A stretch of 13,673 nt of DNA. Origin: Phycisphaerales bacterium (GTDB lineage Bacteria; Pseudomonadota; Gammaproteobacteria; Competibacterales; Competibacteraceae). The notes under the pieces were generated by a model, which was not told the DNA's origin, made no database searches, and saw nothing but the letters and a program-made list of their open reading frames with translations. The stretch lies in contig JACSSB010000282.1 of assembly GCA_014879435.1 (NCBI GenBank), forward strand, positions 1 to 13,673. Direction: 5' to 3'. The number at the start of each line of letters is the position of its first letter. Position 1 is the stretch's first letter. Positions 7,622 through 13,673 of the stretch are shown here, piece after piece. A program made the translations under genes and the position numbers.

Positions 7622-9025
7622 TCAATCGTCTCGGGATAACCCGTCGGATAACGGTCGAAACTCGGGACGGTGAGAGTCCTGCTCCTGCTGCCGCACGGCG
7701 GGATTGTAGCGCAGGCAGTTGGGCACGCAGGGGCACTCGAAAGCGATCTTGATCGGCGCGATGCGGCCCTCGCCTTTGAGTCGGAAGAGCTTGGGCACGA
7801 CCCGGTCGCGCAAGGTTTCGGGATCGATGGTATTTACATAAATCTTGGTACCGCCCTCGAAGCCAGCCGGTGTCGATACCCGCCACTTGATCAATACCCG
7901 CCACGGCATCGGTACATCCACATCGGGTGGCTTGTAGTACCACTCCTCGTTACAGGGCACATCGGAACCGGTGGCGGCATGGCAGGCATGAATCAGATCG
8001 GACATCCCACGAAGTTCTTCTGATGAGTGATTCCAGGGCTGACTCCGCTCACTCTTGGAGAAAACCTCCAAGGTGGGAAAACGATGGCCAAAGCCAGCGA
8101 AAGCAATCGCGTAATCGTTCTCGGCCACTACCAGATTGCGGTAGGCGGCGAAATTGACGGCGGCTTCGTTGTAAAAATTGGGGTTGGCTCGCACCCGCGC
8201 CAGCTCCATTTCATTTTGAACGCCGCGATCATCGATGGCCACCAATTGCTTATGGAGATGATCGAAAGAGGCCCCGGCCGGTTTCAACCAGTTTTGAAAT
8301 ACCGCCACATAGCGCACATAACGATTGTTGACATAAATATCGCGCAAAGCGTCGATAGTGAAACGCAGATAGTGGTAGTGCTCCTCTGGAGTAAAGGTGC
8401 CGGAGGATGCCAATTGATTATCGTGGGTGGCACCATCGACAAAATGGCGGCGGGCGACAATCAGCTCGTGGCCGCCACCGAAGAAGGCATTGGCAAACTG
8501 CAAGCGCTCGTCCATGGACATCCGATCCCAGGCAGATTCGTCGAGCCCGGCGGCTTTCAAACGCTGTTCCGACATTCTGAGCACATGCTGGCGACCGGCG
8601 ACCGAGGCCAGATAATCACGCTTGTGTTGCTCGATGGCGTCAGGAAGTCGGTAGTCGAAGTTTTTTTTCCAGTAGTCGAAGGACACGATTTCAAAGAGAT
8701 TGGGAACGCGCCGAAACTCGGCCACCGTATCGAACAGGGCATCGGCGTGGAGATGGCGTAGCGTGATGTGGTCATCACCGGATTTGACCAGCCGCGCCTT
8801 CTCGGGAGGCGTTTCCAGATACATCTGAGCGCAAAACGAACAATGTGCGTCCATCTTGGCAGGGTCCAGCCGAGCAGGGTTTGGTGACATGATCCCAAGT
8901 GGGCGATTGCCTCGGCCCGGAACAGTCCATACTTCGGTTCCGGTGAACGGATTGACCTGCTTGATGGTGCCATCGGCCATCCGCATCAGATAGTTGGATT
9001 CAGAAATGAACTGCTGTTGCTGCAT
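7622..9025 (-). CDS. DUF4921 family protein, galactose-1-phosphate uridylyltransferase-like
   Basis: Probable nucleotidyl transferase or hydrolase of the HIT/GalT superfamily, cytoplasmic, acting on a nucleotide-linked or phosphorylated (perhaps sugar) substrate that is unknown. At 467 residues it is longer than E. coli GalT (348) and fits DUF4921. A metal-type pair C62-x-x-C65 lies near the N-terminus, as in GalT. The HIT-type active site is H256-L-H258-K-Q260 after GASFD, equivalent to HPHGQ in GalT, where the second histidine is the nucleophile. NPFTG (25-29) also recalls the GalT N-terminus. A second cysteine cluster, C431/C433/C437, near the C-terminus may bind metal. The start is ATG 9025 with GAGGT about 9 bases upstream. 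An in-frame GTG at 9070 adds 15 residues without a better ribosome site. It is the middle gene of the operon, 69 bases after the secreted-protein gene and 17 before the sugar dehydrogenase. Confidence 0.85.
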   Translation of the reverse strand: MQQQQFISESNYLMRMADGTIKQVNPFTGTEVWTVPGRGNRPLGIMSPNPARLDPAKMDAHCSFCAQMYLETPPEKARLVKSGDDHITLRHLHADALFDTVAEFRRVPNLFEIVSFDYWKKNFDYRLPDAIEQHKRDYLASVAGRQHVLRMSEQRLKAAGLDESAWDRMSMDERLQFANAFFGGGHELIVARRHFVDGATHDNQLASSGTFTPEEHYHYLRFTIDALRDIYVNNRYVRYVAVFQNWLKPAGASFDHLHKQLVAIDDRGVQNEMELARVRANPNFYNEAAVNFAAYRNLVVAENDYAIAFAGFGHRFPTLEVFSKSERSQPWNHSSEELRGMSDLIHACHAATGSDVPCNEEWYYKPPDVDVPMPWRVLIKWRVSTPAGFEGGTKIYVNTIDPETLRDRVVPKLFRLKGEGRIAPIKIAFECPCVPNCLRYNPAVRQQEQDSHRPEFRPLSDGLSRDD

Positions 9026-9094
9026 TCGGATCTTACCTCGCCATAGTGAATGTTCTTCGTGCTGAAACACATCATATCGTGGCGCCGGAGGTGC

Positions 9095-10639
9095 TTATCG
9101 GACGCCAGCAACTGGCCTCATCTGGGTATCACAGGTATCGCCTACAGTGACCGTTCGCACACTACCACTCCCTTGGCACTGTGCCCCGCGATCACGGACA
9201 CGACAACTAAGCGCCAGCGGTTGGCCCGCATGCAGCCACGATGGGGTCTTGCGATAACGACCGATGAAGTTGAATCGGCAACCATGCGGAATCCCGTAAG
9301 GAACACAACCACTCGCCTTTCGTAGCGAGACCTTGCGCTCATCGATGACGAAGCCGGGATAACGGTCGATAGTCTGCGTCACATCTTGATCGTCATCTTC
9401 CTGAAATACGAAATCTCGAAAGAAGTAGCCGCCTCGCGTCTGCTGATCGATCCGAATGCGGGTGTTGGCGATCAATGCAAAATCCTTTCCTTTGTGAGCC
9501 ACAGCGCCACTGATGTATTCGATACGATCGTGGCGAGGAAAGCATTTACCCATCGCTGGCGCATGATAATAGTGGCGCAGGCTTTTCAGTTCCGCCACTG
9601 CGGTATGTGGAAAAACTCGGTGCAGATCCGCATCGTCACCAAACAGAATCCGTTGTACCGAGTCCAGGTTCTGTGCGTACATGCCTTGCAACTTGTGGTA
9701 ATACTCCGCATGACGATGTGTGCCGGTGGTCGAAGGGTTGCCGCCCAAGTCGTCGCGCAGGAAGCACGAGGTCAAACCAGAAACCTGTGTCAGATACTCA
9801 TCCCAAATGTTGTACTGGGATACACGGCTGGCCACCCCTTGAAAATCTCCCGGAAACCGGCAACCCCAGTGACGCGAGCAGCTTTCCCGCCCACGATTAC
9901 GGATCGACAGTGCGATGATATTGCGCTCGCAGGCACCATAGGCATTGCAGCCACGATCCAAATGTCCTTCGAAGATCGCGGTACGCATCACGTAATCCAG
10001 ATTTTTGGCTTGCAGCAACGCTGCTTTGGACCAGCGGCCTTGATGGGCGTGAATGAATTGATTCCAGGCATTTTGTAGGGCAGCAGCACGCTCAACCAAG
10101 TGGCGGTTGGCAGACTGACACTGCGGCGAGTTATGAAAAGCACGCACGATAGGATCGAGTCCACCGCTGGACCCGGAAGTGATCGTTCTGACTCCGCTGG
10201 CGCGGGGCGGATCGAAAAAAGGGGCTTTTTCCAGGGTATACAGTTTGCGGATATTGATCACATGCCGAACACCTGGGCCGCAATGATGGTTGGTCACCGT
10301 AGCCGCTTGGCGTTGTCGTAGTACGGTTTTAAAATGCTCGGTAGCGGCGGGAGTAGCCGTGCGTGCATTCACCACGATTTGAAAACCCACATACGGCGTA
10401 CCGCTACGATCAGTCAGTGGGCTGCCACCTCGAATCACCAAGCAGGGAATGAGTGATGTTCCCTGAGTGAGGAACCCGGCGGGTGAGGCCGGGCCAGACC
10501 GGCGAAAGGACTCGATCTCATAGTAGGGAATTTCGAGTGGACCATTGAATTGATACAAGGTCATGACGGGTGTAGCGGGGATACCAGCCCACGCGGGCAA
10601 TGCAGCGATAAATACCAGCAGCAATAAGTATTTTTTCAT
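9095..10639 (-). CDS. Secreted cysteine-rich protein of unknown family
   Basis: I do not recognise this 514-residue protein. Residues 1-18 are a classic Sec signal peptide (K2-K3, LLLLVFIAALPAWA) with probable cleavage after A18, so the mature protein should be periplasmic or extracellular. It is not a lipoprotein, since no cysteine follows the cleavage site. The mature part has 14 cysteines, an even number, mostly in the second half, including GCNAYGAC, CSRHWGC, SGCVPYGIPHGC and DTC near the end. This suggests several disulfides. There is no membrane helix after the signal and no enzyme motif I can name. Histidine-rich points include TNHHCGPG and THRHAEYYH. The start ATG 10639 has AAGGA 5 bases upstream, and a candidate promoter lies at 10743-10772. 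It is the first gene of the minus-strand operon with the GalT-like and PQQ dehydrogenase genes, which hints at a role with sugars or envelope glycans; this is inference only. Confidence 0.8.
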   Translation of the reverse strand: MKKYLLLLVFIAALPAWAGIPATPVMTLYQFNGPLEIPYYEIESFRRSGPASPAGFLTQGTSLIPCLVIRGGSPLTDRSGTPYVGFQIVVNARTATPAATEHFKTVLRQRQAATVTNHHCGPGVRHVINIRKLYTLEKAPFFDPPRASGVRTITSGSSGGLDPIVRAFHNSPQCQSANRHLVERAAALQNAWNQFIHAHQGRWSKAALLQAKNLDYVMRTAIFEGHLDRGCNAYGACERNIIALSIRNRGRESCSRHWGCRFPGDFQGVASRVSQYNIWDEYLTQVSGLTSCFLRDDLGGNPSTTGTHRHAEYYHKLQGMYAQNLDSVQRILFGDDADLHRVFPHTAVAELKSLRHYYHAPAMGKCFPRHDRIEYISGAVAHKGKDFALIANTRIRIDQQTRGGYFFRDFVFQEDDDQDVTQTIDRYPGFVIDERKVSLRKASGCVPYGIPHGCRFNFIGRYRKTPSWLHAGQPLALSCRVRDRGAQCQGSGSVRTVTVGDTCDTQMRPVAGVR

Positions 10640-10699
10640 GATTTCCTTAAGCTTGGGCGACCGAAGAGTCTCAACCCGGTGGCCGATCTCACTGAGTTG

Positions 10700-10736
10700 A
10701 AAGGCCCTATGCGGCGGGGATTTGGTCTGGGCCTTT
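10700..10736. repeat. Inverted repeat, 8-bp perfect arms, in the operon leader
   Basis: AAAGGCCC (10700-10707) and GGGCCTTT (10729-10736) are perfect inverted repeats around 21 bases. TCTGGGCCTTTCGTT on the plus strand resembles the descending arm of the E. coli rrnB T1 terminator, but no T-tract follows on either strand. From the candidate minus-strand promoter it would form the first stem of the leader RNA. Confidence 0.5.
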
Positions 10737-10742
10737 CGTTCA

Positions 10743-10772
10743 ATTCAAAGGGAAGTTCCCGGCGGATGTCAA
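10743..10772 (-). promoter_or_regulatory. Candidate sigma-70 promoter for the minus-strand operon
   Basis: On the minus strand, a perfect -35 TTGACA (plus coordinates 10767-10772) and an 18-base spacer precede TTGAAT (10743-10748), a 4-of-6 match to TATAAT. Transcription would begin near 10736, about 97 bases before the secreted-protein start. A short dyad, CCCGG (10758-10762) and CCGGG (10773-10777), brackets the -35 and could be an operator. Confidence 0.4.
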
Positions 10773-10842
10773 CCGGGCTGGCTGTGTTGCGGTTGATCGC
10801 GTAGGGCTGAAGGCTTGAAAAGCCGATCTTGAGGTGTGGGGG

Positions 10843-10870
10843 TTGGCAACCCAACTTGACGCATTATAAA
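10843..10870 (+). promoter_or_regulatory. Candidate sigma-70 promoter for the SH3-domain gene
   Basis: TTGGCA (10843-10848, 5 of 6 to TTGACA) and TATAAA (10865-10870, 5 of 6 to TATAAT) are separated by 16 bases. Transcription would start near 10877, about 47 bases before the ATG at 10924. A small dyad, GGGTTGGCAACCC (10840-10852), covers the -35 and could hold a regulator. Confidence 0.45.
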
Positions 10871-10923
10871 GTCCAATAAACTCAATATTCGTCGTAGGTT
10901 TGCCACCCCATCATGGAGTTCGC

Positions 10924-11568
10924 ATGAAGCGATTTTTACCGTTGTTTTTTCTTTTGTCACTCAGCGTGTTGAGCATCCCGACCTGGGCCGAAACTGGATA
11001 CGCCACCGATGCTCTTTCGGTCCCGATCCACAGAGGTGCCTCTACTCAGCACAAGATTCTGCGTATGGTACCCAGCGGTACACCGTTACAAATTATGGAA
11101 GCCGATGACACTACGGGCTACAGCAAGGTCAAAACGCCAGAGGGAACGGTGGGGTGGATCCTGACCCGCTACCTGATGGATCAACCACCACCTCGTCAGC
11201 GAGCCGTACAACTTGAATCTCAAGTCAAGAATTTAGAAGAAAAAAATAGAATTTTAAAAGAGAAAGCCGACGTCCTGGATACCACCAGTACCTCCCTGAC
11301 CCGCTGCAATGAAGAACTGTCGGAAATCCAGCGTACCGCTGCGCAAGCCTTGAGCATCGAGCGAGAAAACCACAACTTACAACAAGAAGCTGCGCAAGCT
11401 CGTGAGCAAGCCGACTACTTTCAACAAGAAAATACCCTTTTGCGCGATGAGTCCAAGCGTAACTGGTTCATTACTGGCGCCAGCGTCGGTTTGGGTGGAG
11501 TGCTCTTAGGACTGATCATGCCGTTTATACTTCGGCGCCGCCAGCGGCGCAACTGGGGACAGCTATGA
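10924..11568 (+). CDS. SH3-domain membrane protein, YgiM/TIGR04211 type
   Basis: Inner-membrane-anchored protein with a periplasmic bacterial SH3 domain; the family is conserved in gammaproteobacteria but its function is poorly known, probably in the envelope. The 214 residues follow the YgiM layout: signal peptide 1-22 (ending PTWA, then ETGYATD), SH3b domain about 23-86 (including GASTQHKILRMVPSGTPLQI and GTVGWILTRYL), coiled coil about 92-178 rich in Glu, Gln and Leu, one transmembrane helix 181-203 (GASVGLGGVLLGLIMPFIL), then a basic cytoplasmic tail RRRQRR. The GLGGVLLGLIMP helix is close to the E. coli YgiM helix. I chose ATG 10924, with GGAG 6 bases upstream (10914-10917). The frame extends 8 codons further upstream, but that would bury the signal peptide. 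It is divergent from the secreted-protein operon and followed by a 12-bp perfect stem-loop that may end the transcript. Confidence 0.9.
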   Translation: MKRFLPLFFLLSLSVLSIPTWAETGYATDALSVPIHRGASTQHKILRMVPSGTPLQIMEADDTTGYSKVKTPEGTVGWILTRYLMDQPPPRQRAVQLESQVKNLEEKNRILKEKADVLDTTSTSLTRCNEELSEIQRTAAQALSIERENHNLQQEAAQAREQADYFQQENTLLRDESKRNWFITGASVGLGGVLLGLIMPFILRRRQRRNWGQL

Positions 11569-11591
11569 ATCAGTGACTTTCCACGTTGTTT

Positions 11592-11634
11592 GAGTCGATA
11601 CCACGGACTTTTTCATCAGTCATGGTATCGACTC
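11592..11634 (+). terminator. 12-bp perfect inverted repeat downstream of the SH3 gene
   Basis: GAGTCGATACCA (11592-11603) and TGGTATCGACTC (11623-11634) are exact inverse complements around a 19-base loop containing TTTTT. It begins 24 bases after the SH3 gene stop, the right place for a terminator, but no T-tract follows the stem. A protein-binding operator or processing site is also possible. Confidence 0.4.
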
Positions 11635-11741
11635 CATAGGGATAATGGGGGAAATTCATTTCTTTTATCCGTCATTTGACTAATGTTTCAAAATAGAACC
11701 AATAACAACCTCTACAGAGGAGAATTGAAACTAAAACCACT

Positions 11742-11772
11742 TTATAATTATTGTATTTTTCAATAATTATAA
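11742..11772. repeat. AT-only perfect inverted repeat, 12-bp arms
   Basis: TTATAATTATTG (11742-11753) and CAATAATTATAA (11761-11772) are exact inverse complements with the 7-base loop TATTTTT. It is the most AT-rich point of the window. It could be a regulator-binding site (for example for H-NS-like or AT-preferring proteins), a cruciform, or a weak terminator. Its role is unknown. Confidence 0.5.
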
Positions 11773-11865
11773 TATCTTGCTGAATCGCCGATATTTACAA
11801 ATTATTGGCCTAAATCTTGTTTATTTCTCAGAACGCCTTCTTCTTTATCAACCGATAGGGGATCT

Positions 11866-11911
11866 GGCTAGGCGCTACTCCAGGGTTCTTGTGCCTGGCT
11901 AAAAGCACAAG
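11866..11911 (+). promoter_or_regulatory. Leader with mutually exclusive hairpins before the diguanylate cyclase
   Basis: CTTGTGC (11888-11894) pairs perfectly with GCACAAG (11905-11911), followed by GTTTTCC. Overlapping alternatives are CCAGG (11880-11884) with CCTGG (11894-11898), and GGCTAGGC (11866-11873) with GCCTGGCT (11893-11900), eight pairs including two G-U. They share bases, so only one can form at a time. The end lies 61 bases before the ATG. This suggests an attenuator or RNA switch but could be chance. Confidence 0.3.
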
Positions 11912-11972
11912 GTTTTCCGCCTATGAGAAATTCACAGTGGAAAAGAACATATATACTCAAGGAACATCAAGG

Positions 11973-13451
11973 ATGGAGAGCATTCATTTAGGCTACATGA
12001 ACCCGGCCCTAATCAAAACAATGTCGAGGTTTGTGATTATTCTGATCGTCGCTATCGCGGCTTACTCTTGGAACATCTCCAGCAATGGGTGGATGATTAC
12101 AGTGAGCTTAGCCGTCTTGGGATTGCTTCCAGTCGGGATAAACAGGATGATCGAATGGCGAAAACAAACCACCACCCCTCACTATGCCAATCTCTCCCCC
12201 TCTTGCAGGGTTCAACTGGAAAGCATTCTGCGCGTTGCACCAATCGGCATCGGTATTGTGCGTAACCGCATCATACTGGAAGCAAACGATACTCTGTGTC
12301 GCCTTACTGGCTATAGCCGCGAAGAACTGATCGGACACAATACCCATCAGCTTTACTGCAATGACGAAGATTACCAATGGGTAGGCCAACAAAAATACCA
12401 ACAGGCCACCGAAGATCGTGCCAACACCCTTGATGTGCGCTGGCGCCATAAGAACGGCACCACCATTGATGTCATGCTCAGCATAATCCTGCTGGATATC
12501 AGCGACCCATCCCAAGGGATCTTGTTCACCGTGCTCGATATCACCGAACGCAAGCGAGCTGAGGAACTGCTCAAACTTAGCGAAGCGCGCTATCAAGCTA
12601 TCGTTGAGAAACAAGCCGATCTAGTGTGTCGTTTCTTGCCAAACGGAACTCTTACTTTTGTCAATTCCGCCTATTGTCGCTATTTCGGTCGTACCTCAGA
12701 AGAATTGTTAGGTACTAATTTTTCCACCCTTATTCCCGAAGATGATCGCGCTGACGCGCTGGCACGGGTATCACGCTGCGGCACCACCCGCCCCAGTCAC
12801 ATCCAAGAACACCGTGCCACTCGAAGCGATGGCGCAATTCGCTGGATACAATGGCGCAACGAAGCGATTCTTGATGCCGACGATGCACTGATGGAGCTCC
12901 AAGGGGTCGGCCGTGATGTGACCGAGCAACGCGCTATGGAAATCGAGCTACGCCGATTGGCCACCACCGACCCGCTGACCGGTACTTTCAATCGACGCCA
13001 TCTACACACGATGCTTGATCTGGAGGTTGAACGCGCCCGCCGTCATGGCCGACCACTGGCTCTGATCATGTTCGACCTGGATCACTTCAAGCGGGTCAAC
13101 GATAATTTCGGCCACGAACAAGGAGATCAAGTGCTCTGCGAGGCTGCAGCGCGGGTGCGAGGGCGATTGCGCCGTAACGATGTGCTCGCCCGTTGGGGCG
13201 GTGAAGAGTTTCTGATTCTTGCCCCCGAGACGACCGGACCGGAGGCCACCACTCTGGCCGAGACCTTACGTTTAGCACTGGGTGAGGGGCTTTCACTGGA
13301 AAGTGGGCGGATCACTGCCAGTTTTGGGGTAGCGGCCTATCGACCGAATGAAACCGTGGATCAGTGGCTCGGACGAACCGATGAGCAGATGTATGCCAGT
13401 AAGCGGCTAGGCCGCGACCGCGTCAGCCACGACGGGGATTGCGCTTCCTGA
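11973..13451 (+). CDS. Membrane diguanylate cyclase, TM-PAS-PAS-GGDEF
   Basis: Synthesises c-di-GMP from two GTP, a signal promoting biofilm and sessile life. The 492 residues start at ATG 11973, with AAGGA at 11959-11963 (9-base spacing). A TTG 28 codons upstream lies in hairpin-forming sequence and is less likely. There are two membrane helices at about 18-34 and 40-57 with only a short loop between, so no periplasmic sensor domain; sensing must be cytoplasmic or within the membrane. PAS 1 is about 80-195 (IVRNRIILEANDTLCRLTGY, ending DITERK) and PAS 2 about 200-320 (FVNSAYCRYFGRT, ending DVTEQR). The GGDEF domain, about 326-485, opens with TDPLTGTFNRR and has FDLDHFKRVND (367-377), the active-site GGEEF (409-413) and the inhibitory site RxxD (R400, D403) five residues before it. 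It therefore looks catalytically competent and product-inhibited. It is a lone gene with a long leader. No EAL domain is present. Confidence 0.93.
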   Translation: MESIHLGYMNPALIKTMSRFVIILIVAIAAYSWNISSNGWMITVSLAVLGLLPVGINRMIEWRKQTTTPHYANLSPSCRVQLESILRVAPIGIGIVRNRIILEANDTLCRLTGYSREELIGHNTHQLYCNDEDYQWVGQQKYQQATEDRANTLDVRWRHKNGTTIDVMLSIILLDISDPSQGILFTVLDITERKRAEELLKLSEARYQAIVEKQADLVCRFLPNGTLTFVNSAYCRYFGRTSEELLGTNFSTLIPEDDRADALARVSRCGTTRPSHIQEHRATRSDGAIRWIQWRNEAILDADDALMELQGVGRDVTEQRAMEIELRRLATTDPLTGTFNRRHLHTMLDLEVERARRHGRPLALIMFDLDHFKRVNDNFGHEQGDQVLCEAAARVRGRLRRNDVLARWGGEEFLILAPETTGPEATTLAETLRLALGEGLSLESGRITASFGVAAYRPNETVDQWLGRTDEQMYASKRLGRDRVSHDGDCAS

Positions 13452-13598
13452 CAGTAGTAATCAAGTAATTGGCGAATTGGCCGTCGCTTTACCTGATGTT
13501 TCTAGTTGCCTCTCCATGAGACACGTCTCTCATCAAAATATCGCTACCATTTGAGGATTGGATCATCTGACGGTAGTGCCTCCCAATAGTCATAAACC

Positions 13599-13636
13599 AA
13601 AGAAACCCGCGATGGGTTCTACCACCCATTCGCGGG
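13599..13636 (-). terminator. Intrinsic terminator for a minus-strand transcript from the right
   Basis: CCCGCGATGGGT (13606-13617) pairs with ACCCATTCGCGGG (13624-13636) with a single bulge and a 6-base loop. Read on the minus strand, the stem is followed by TTTCTTT (plus coordinates 13599-13605). The T-tract orientation suits a minus-strand gene beyond the window edge better than the diguanylate cyclase. Confidence 0.55.
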
Positions 13637-13661
13637 AAAATACGGGAGCCACCTCTCCCGT
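13637..13661 (-). terminator. Second tandem terminator, minus strand
   Basis: ACGGGAG (13642-13648) and CTCCCGT (13655-13661) form a perfect 7-bp stem with a 6-base loop. On the minus strand ATTTT follows (13637-13641). It lies directly before the other terminator in the direction of minus-strand transcription, giving a tandem pair. Confidence 0.5.
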
Positions 13662-13673
13662 GGGATATGCTTT

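Larger units (their letters stand above)
11569..11972. other. Noncoding region upstream of the diguanylate cyclase
   Basis: These 404 bases hold no gene I can support. The part at about 11690-11850 is visibly AT-rich compared with its surroundings. It contains a 12-bp stem-loop at 11592-11634, a small dyad CCTCT-AC-AGAGG (11709-11720), a perfect AT palindrome at 11742-11772, and competing hairpins at 11866-11911 close to the next gene. I do not see the conserved parts of a c-di-GMP (GEMM) riboswitch. No promoter is unambiguous. Confidence 0.5.

Noticed and set aside
7605..7943. A 113-codon N-terminal extension of the sugar dehydrogenase frame.
   Set aside because: It lies inside the upstream DUF4921 gene in another frame, is low-complexity Arg/Ala rich, and would bury a good signal peptide with a strong ribosome site.
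8027..8761. A 244-codon plus-strand reading frame antisense to the DUF4921 gene.
   Set aside because: The minus-strand protein has clear family motifs over the same bases. The antisense product resembles nothing and reflects codon-pattern mirroring.
9386..10078. A 230-codon plus-strand reading frame antisense to the secreted-protein gene.
   Set aside because: The minus-strand gene has a start, ribosome site and signal peptide. The antisense frame has no ribosome site or recognisable domain.
11705..11731. A CRISPR-repeat-like stretch: small dyad CCTCT-AC-AGAGG followed by ATTGAAAC, the classic 3' handle of many repeats.
   Set aside because: Only one copy exists in the window, with no spacer-repeat pattern and no cas gene nearby. 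A chance match is more likely.
11820..11972. A c-di-GMP (GEMM) riboswitch upstream of the diguanylate cyclase.
   Set aside because: The conserved GEMM core sequences and tetraloop-receptor arrangement were not found. Only generic hairpins are present.

Overview
The window most likely comes from a gammaproteobacterium. The fold-type III ornithine decarboxylase closely matches the Pseudomonas SpeC type, and the SH3-domain membrane protein is of the YgiM/TIGR04211 type common in that class. I cannot place it below class level. No rRNA, tRNA, CRISPR array, transposase or phage gene was found.

Layout. (1) Positions 1-4850, plus strand: two translationally coupled genes. The first is a Tdp1-like phospholipase D-fold protein with two HKN half-sites, cut by the left window edge. 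The second is a 990-residue SNF2/RapA-like superfamily 2 helicase. They overlap by 4 bases (GTGA). Their promoter and any further upstream partners lie outside the window. (2) 4851-5173: noncoding spacer. (3) 5174-6328, plus: ornithine decarboxylase. (4) 6329-6458: short convergent spacer with a strong stem-loop. (5) 6459-10639, minus: a probable three-gene operon read right to left. It encodes a secreted cysteine-rich protein of unknown family, a DUF4921/GalT-like nucleotidyltransferase, and a periplasmic PQQ-dependent aldose sugar dehydrogenase. (6) 10640-10923: divergent control region with one candidate promoter in each direction and several dyads. (7) 10924-11568, plus: SH3-coiled-coil-TM protein. 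(8) 11569-11972: about 400 bp, partly AT-rich noncoding leader with two long perfect palindromes and competing hairpins. (9) 11973-13451, plus: membrane PAS-PAS-GGDEF diguanylate cyclase. (10) 13452-13673: spacer ending in two tandem hairpins whose T-tracts lie on the minus strand. They probably terminate a minus-strand transcript entering from the right.

How the genes relate. The ornithine decarboxylase (polyamine synthesis), the SH3 protein (cell envelope) and the diguanylate cyclase (c-di-GMP signalling) look like ordinary core or signalling genes. The minus-strand operon combines sugar oxidation in the periplasm with a cytoplasmic sugar-nucleotide-type enzyme and an unrecognised exported protein. 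That suggests carbohydrate or glycoconjugate metabolism, but this is inference. The left-hand pair is the most unusual part. A two-HKN phosphodiesterase coupled to a SNF2-family ATPase suggests a DNA or nucleoprotein processing module, perhaps anti-phage defence or DNA-protein crosslink handling. The ATPase also carries a textbook EF-hand loop in the insertion between its two motor lobes, which I would not expect in this family.
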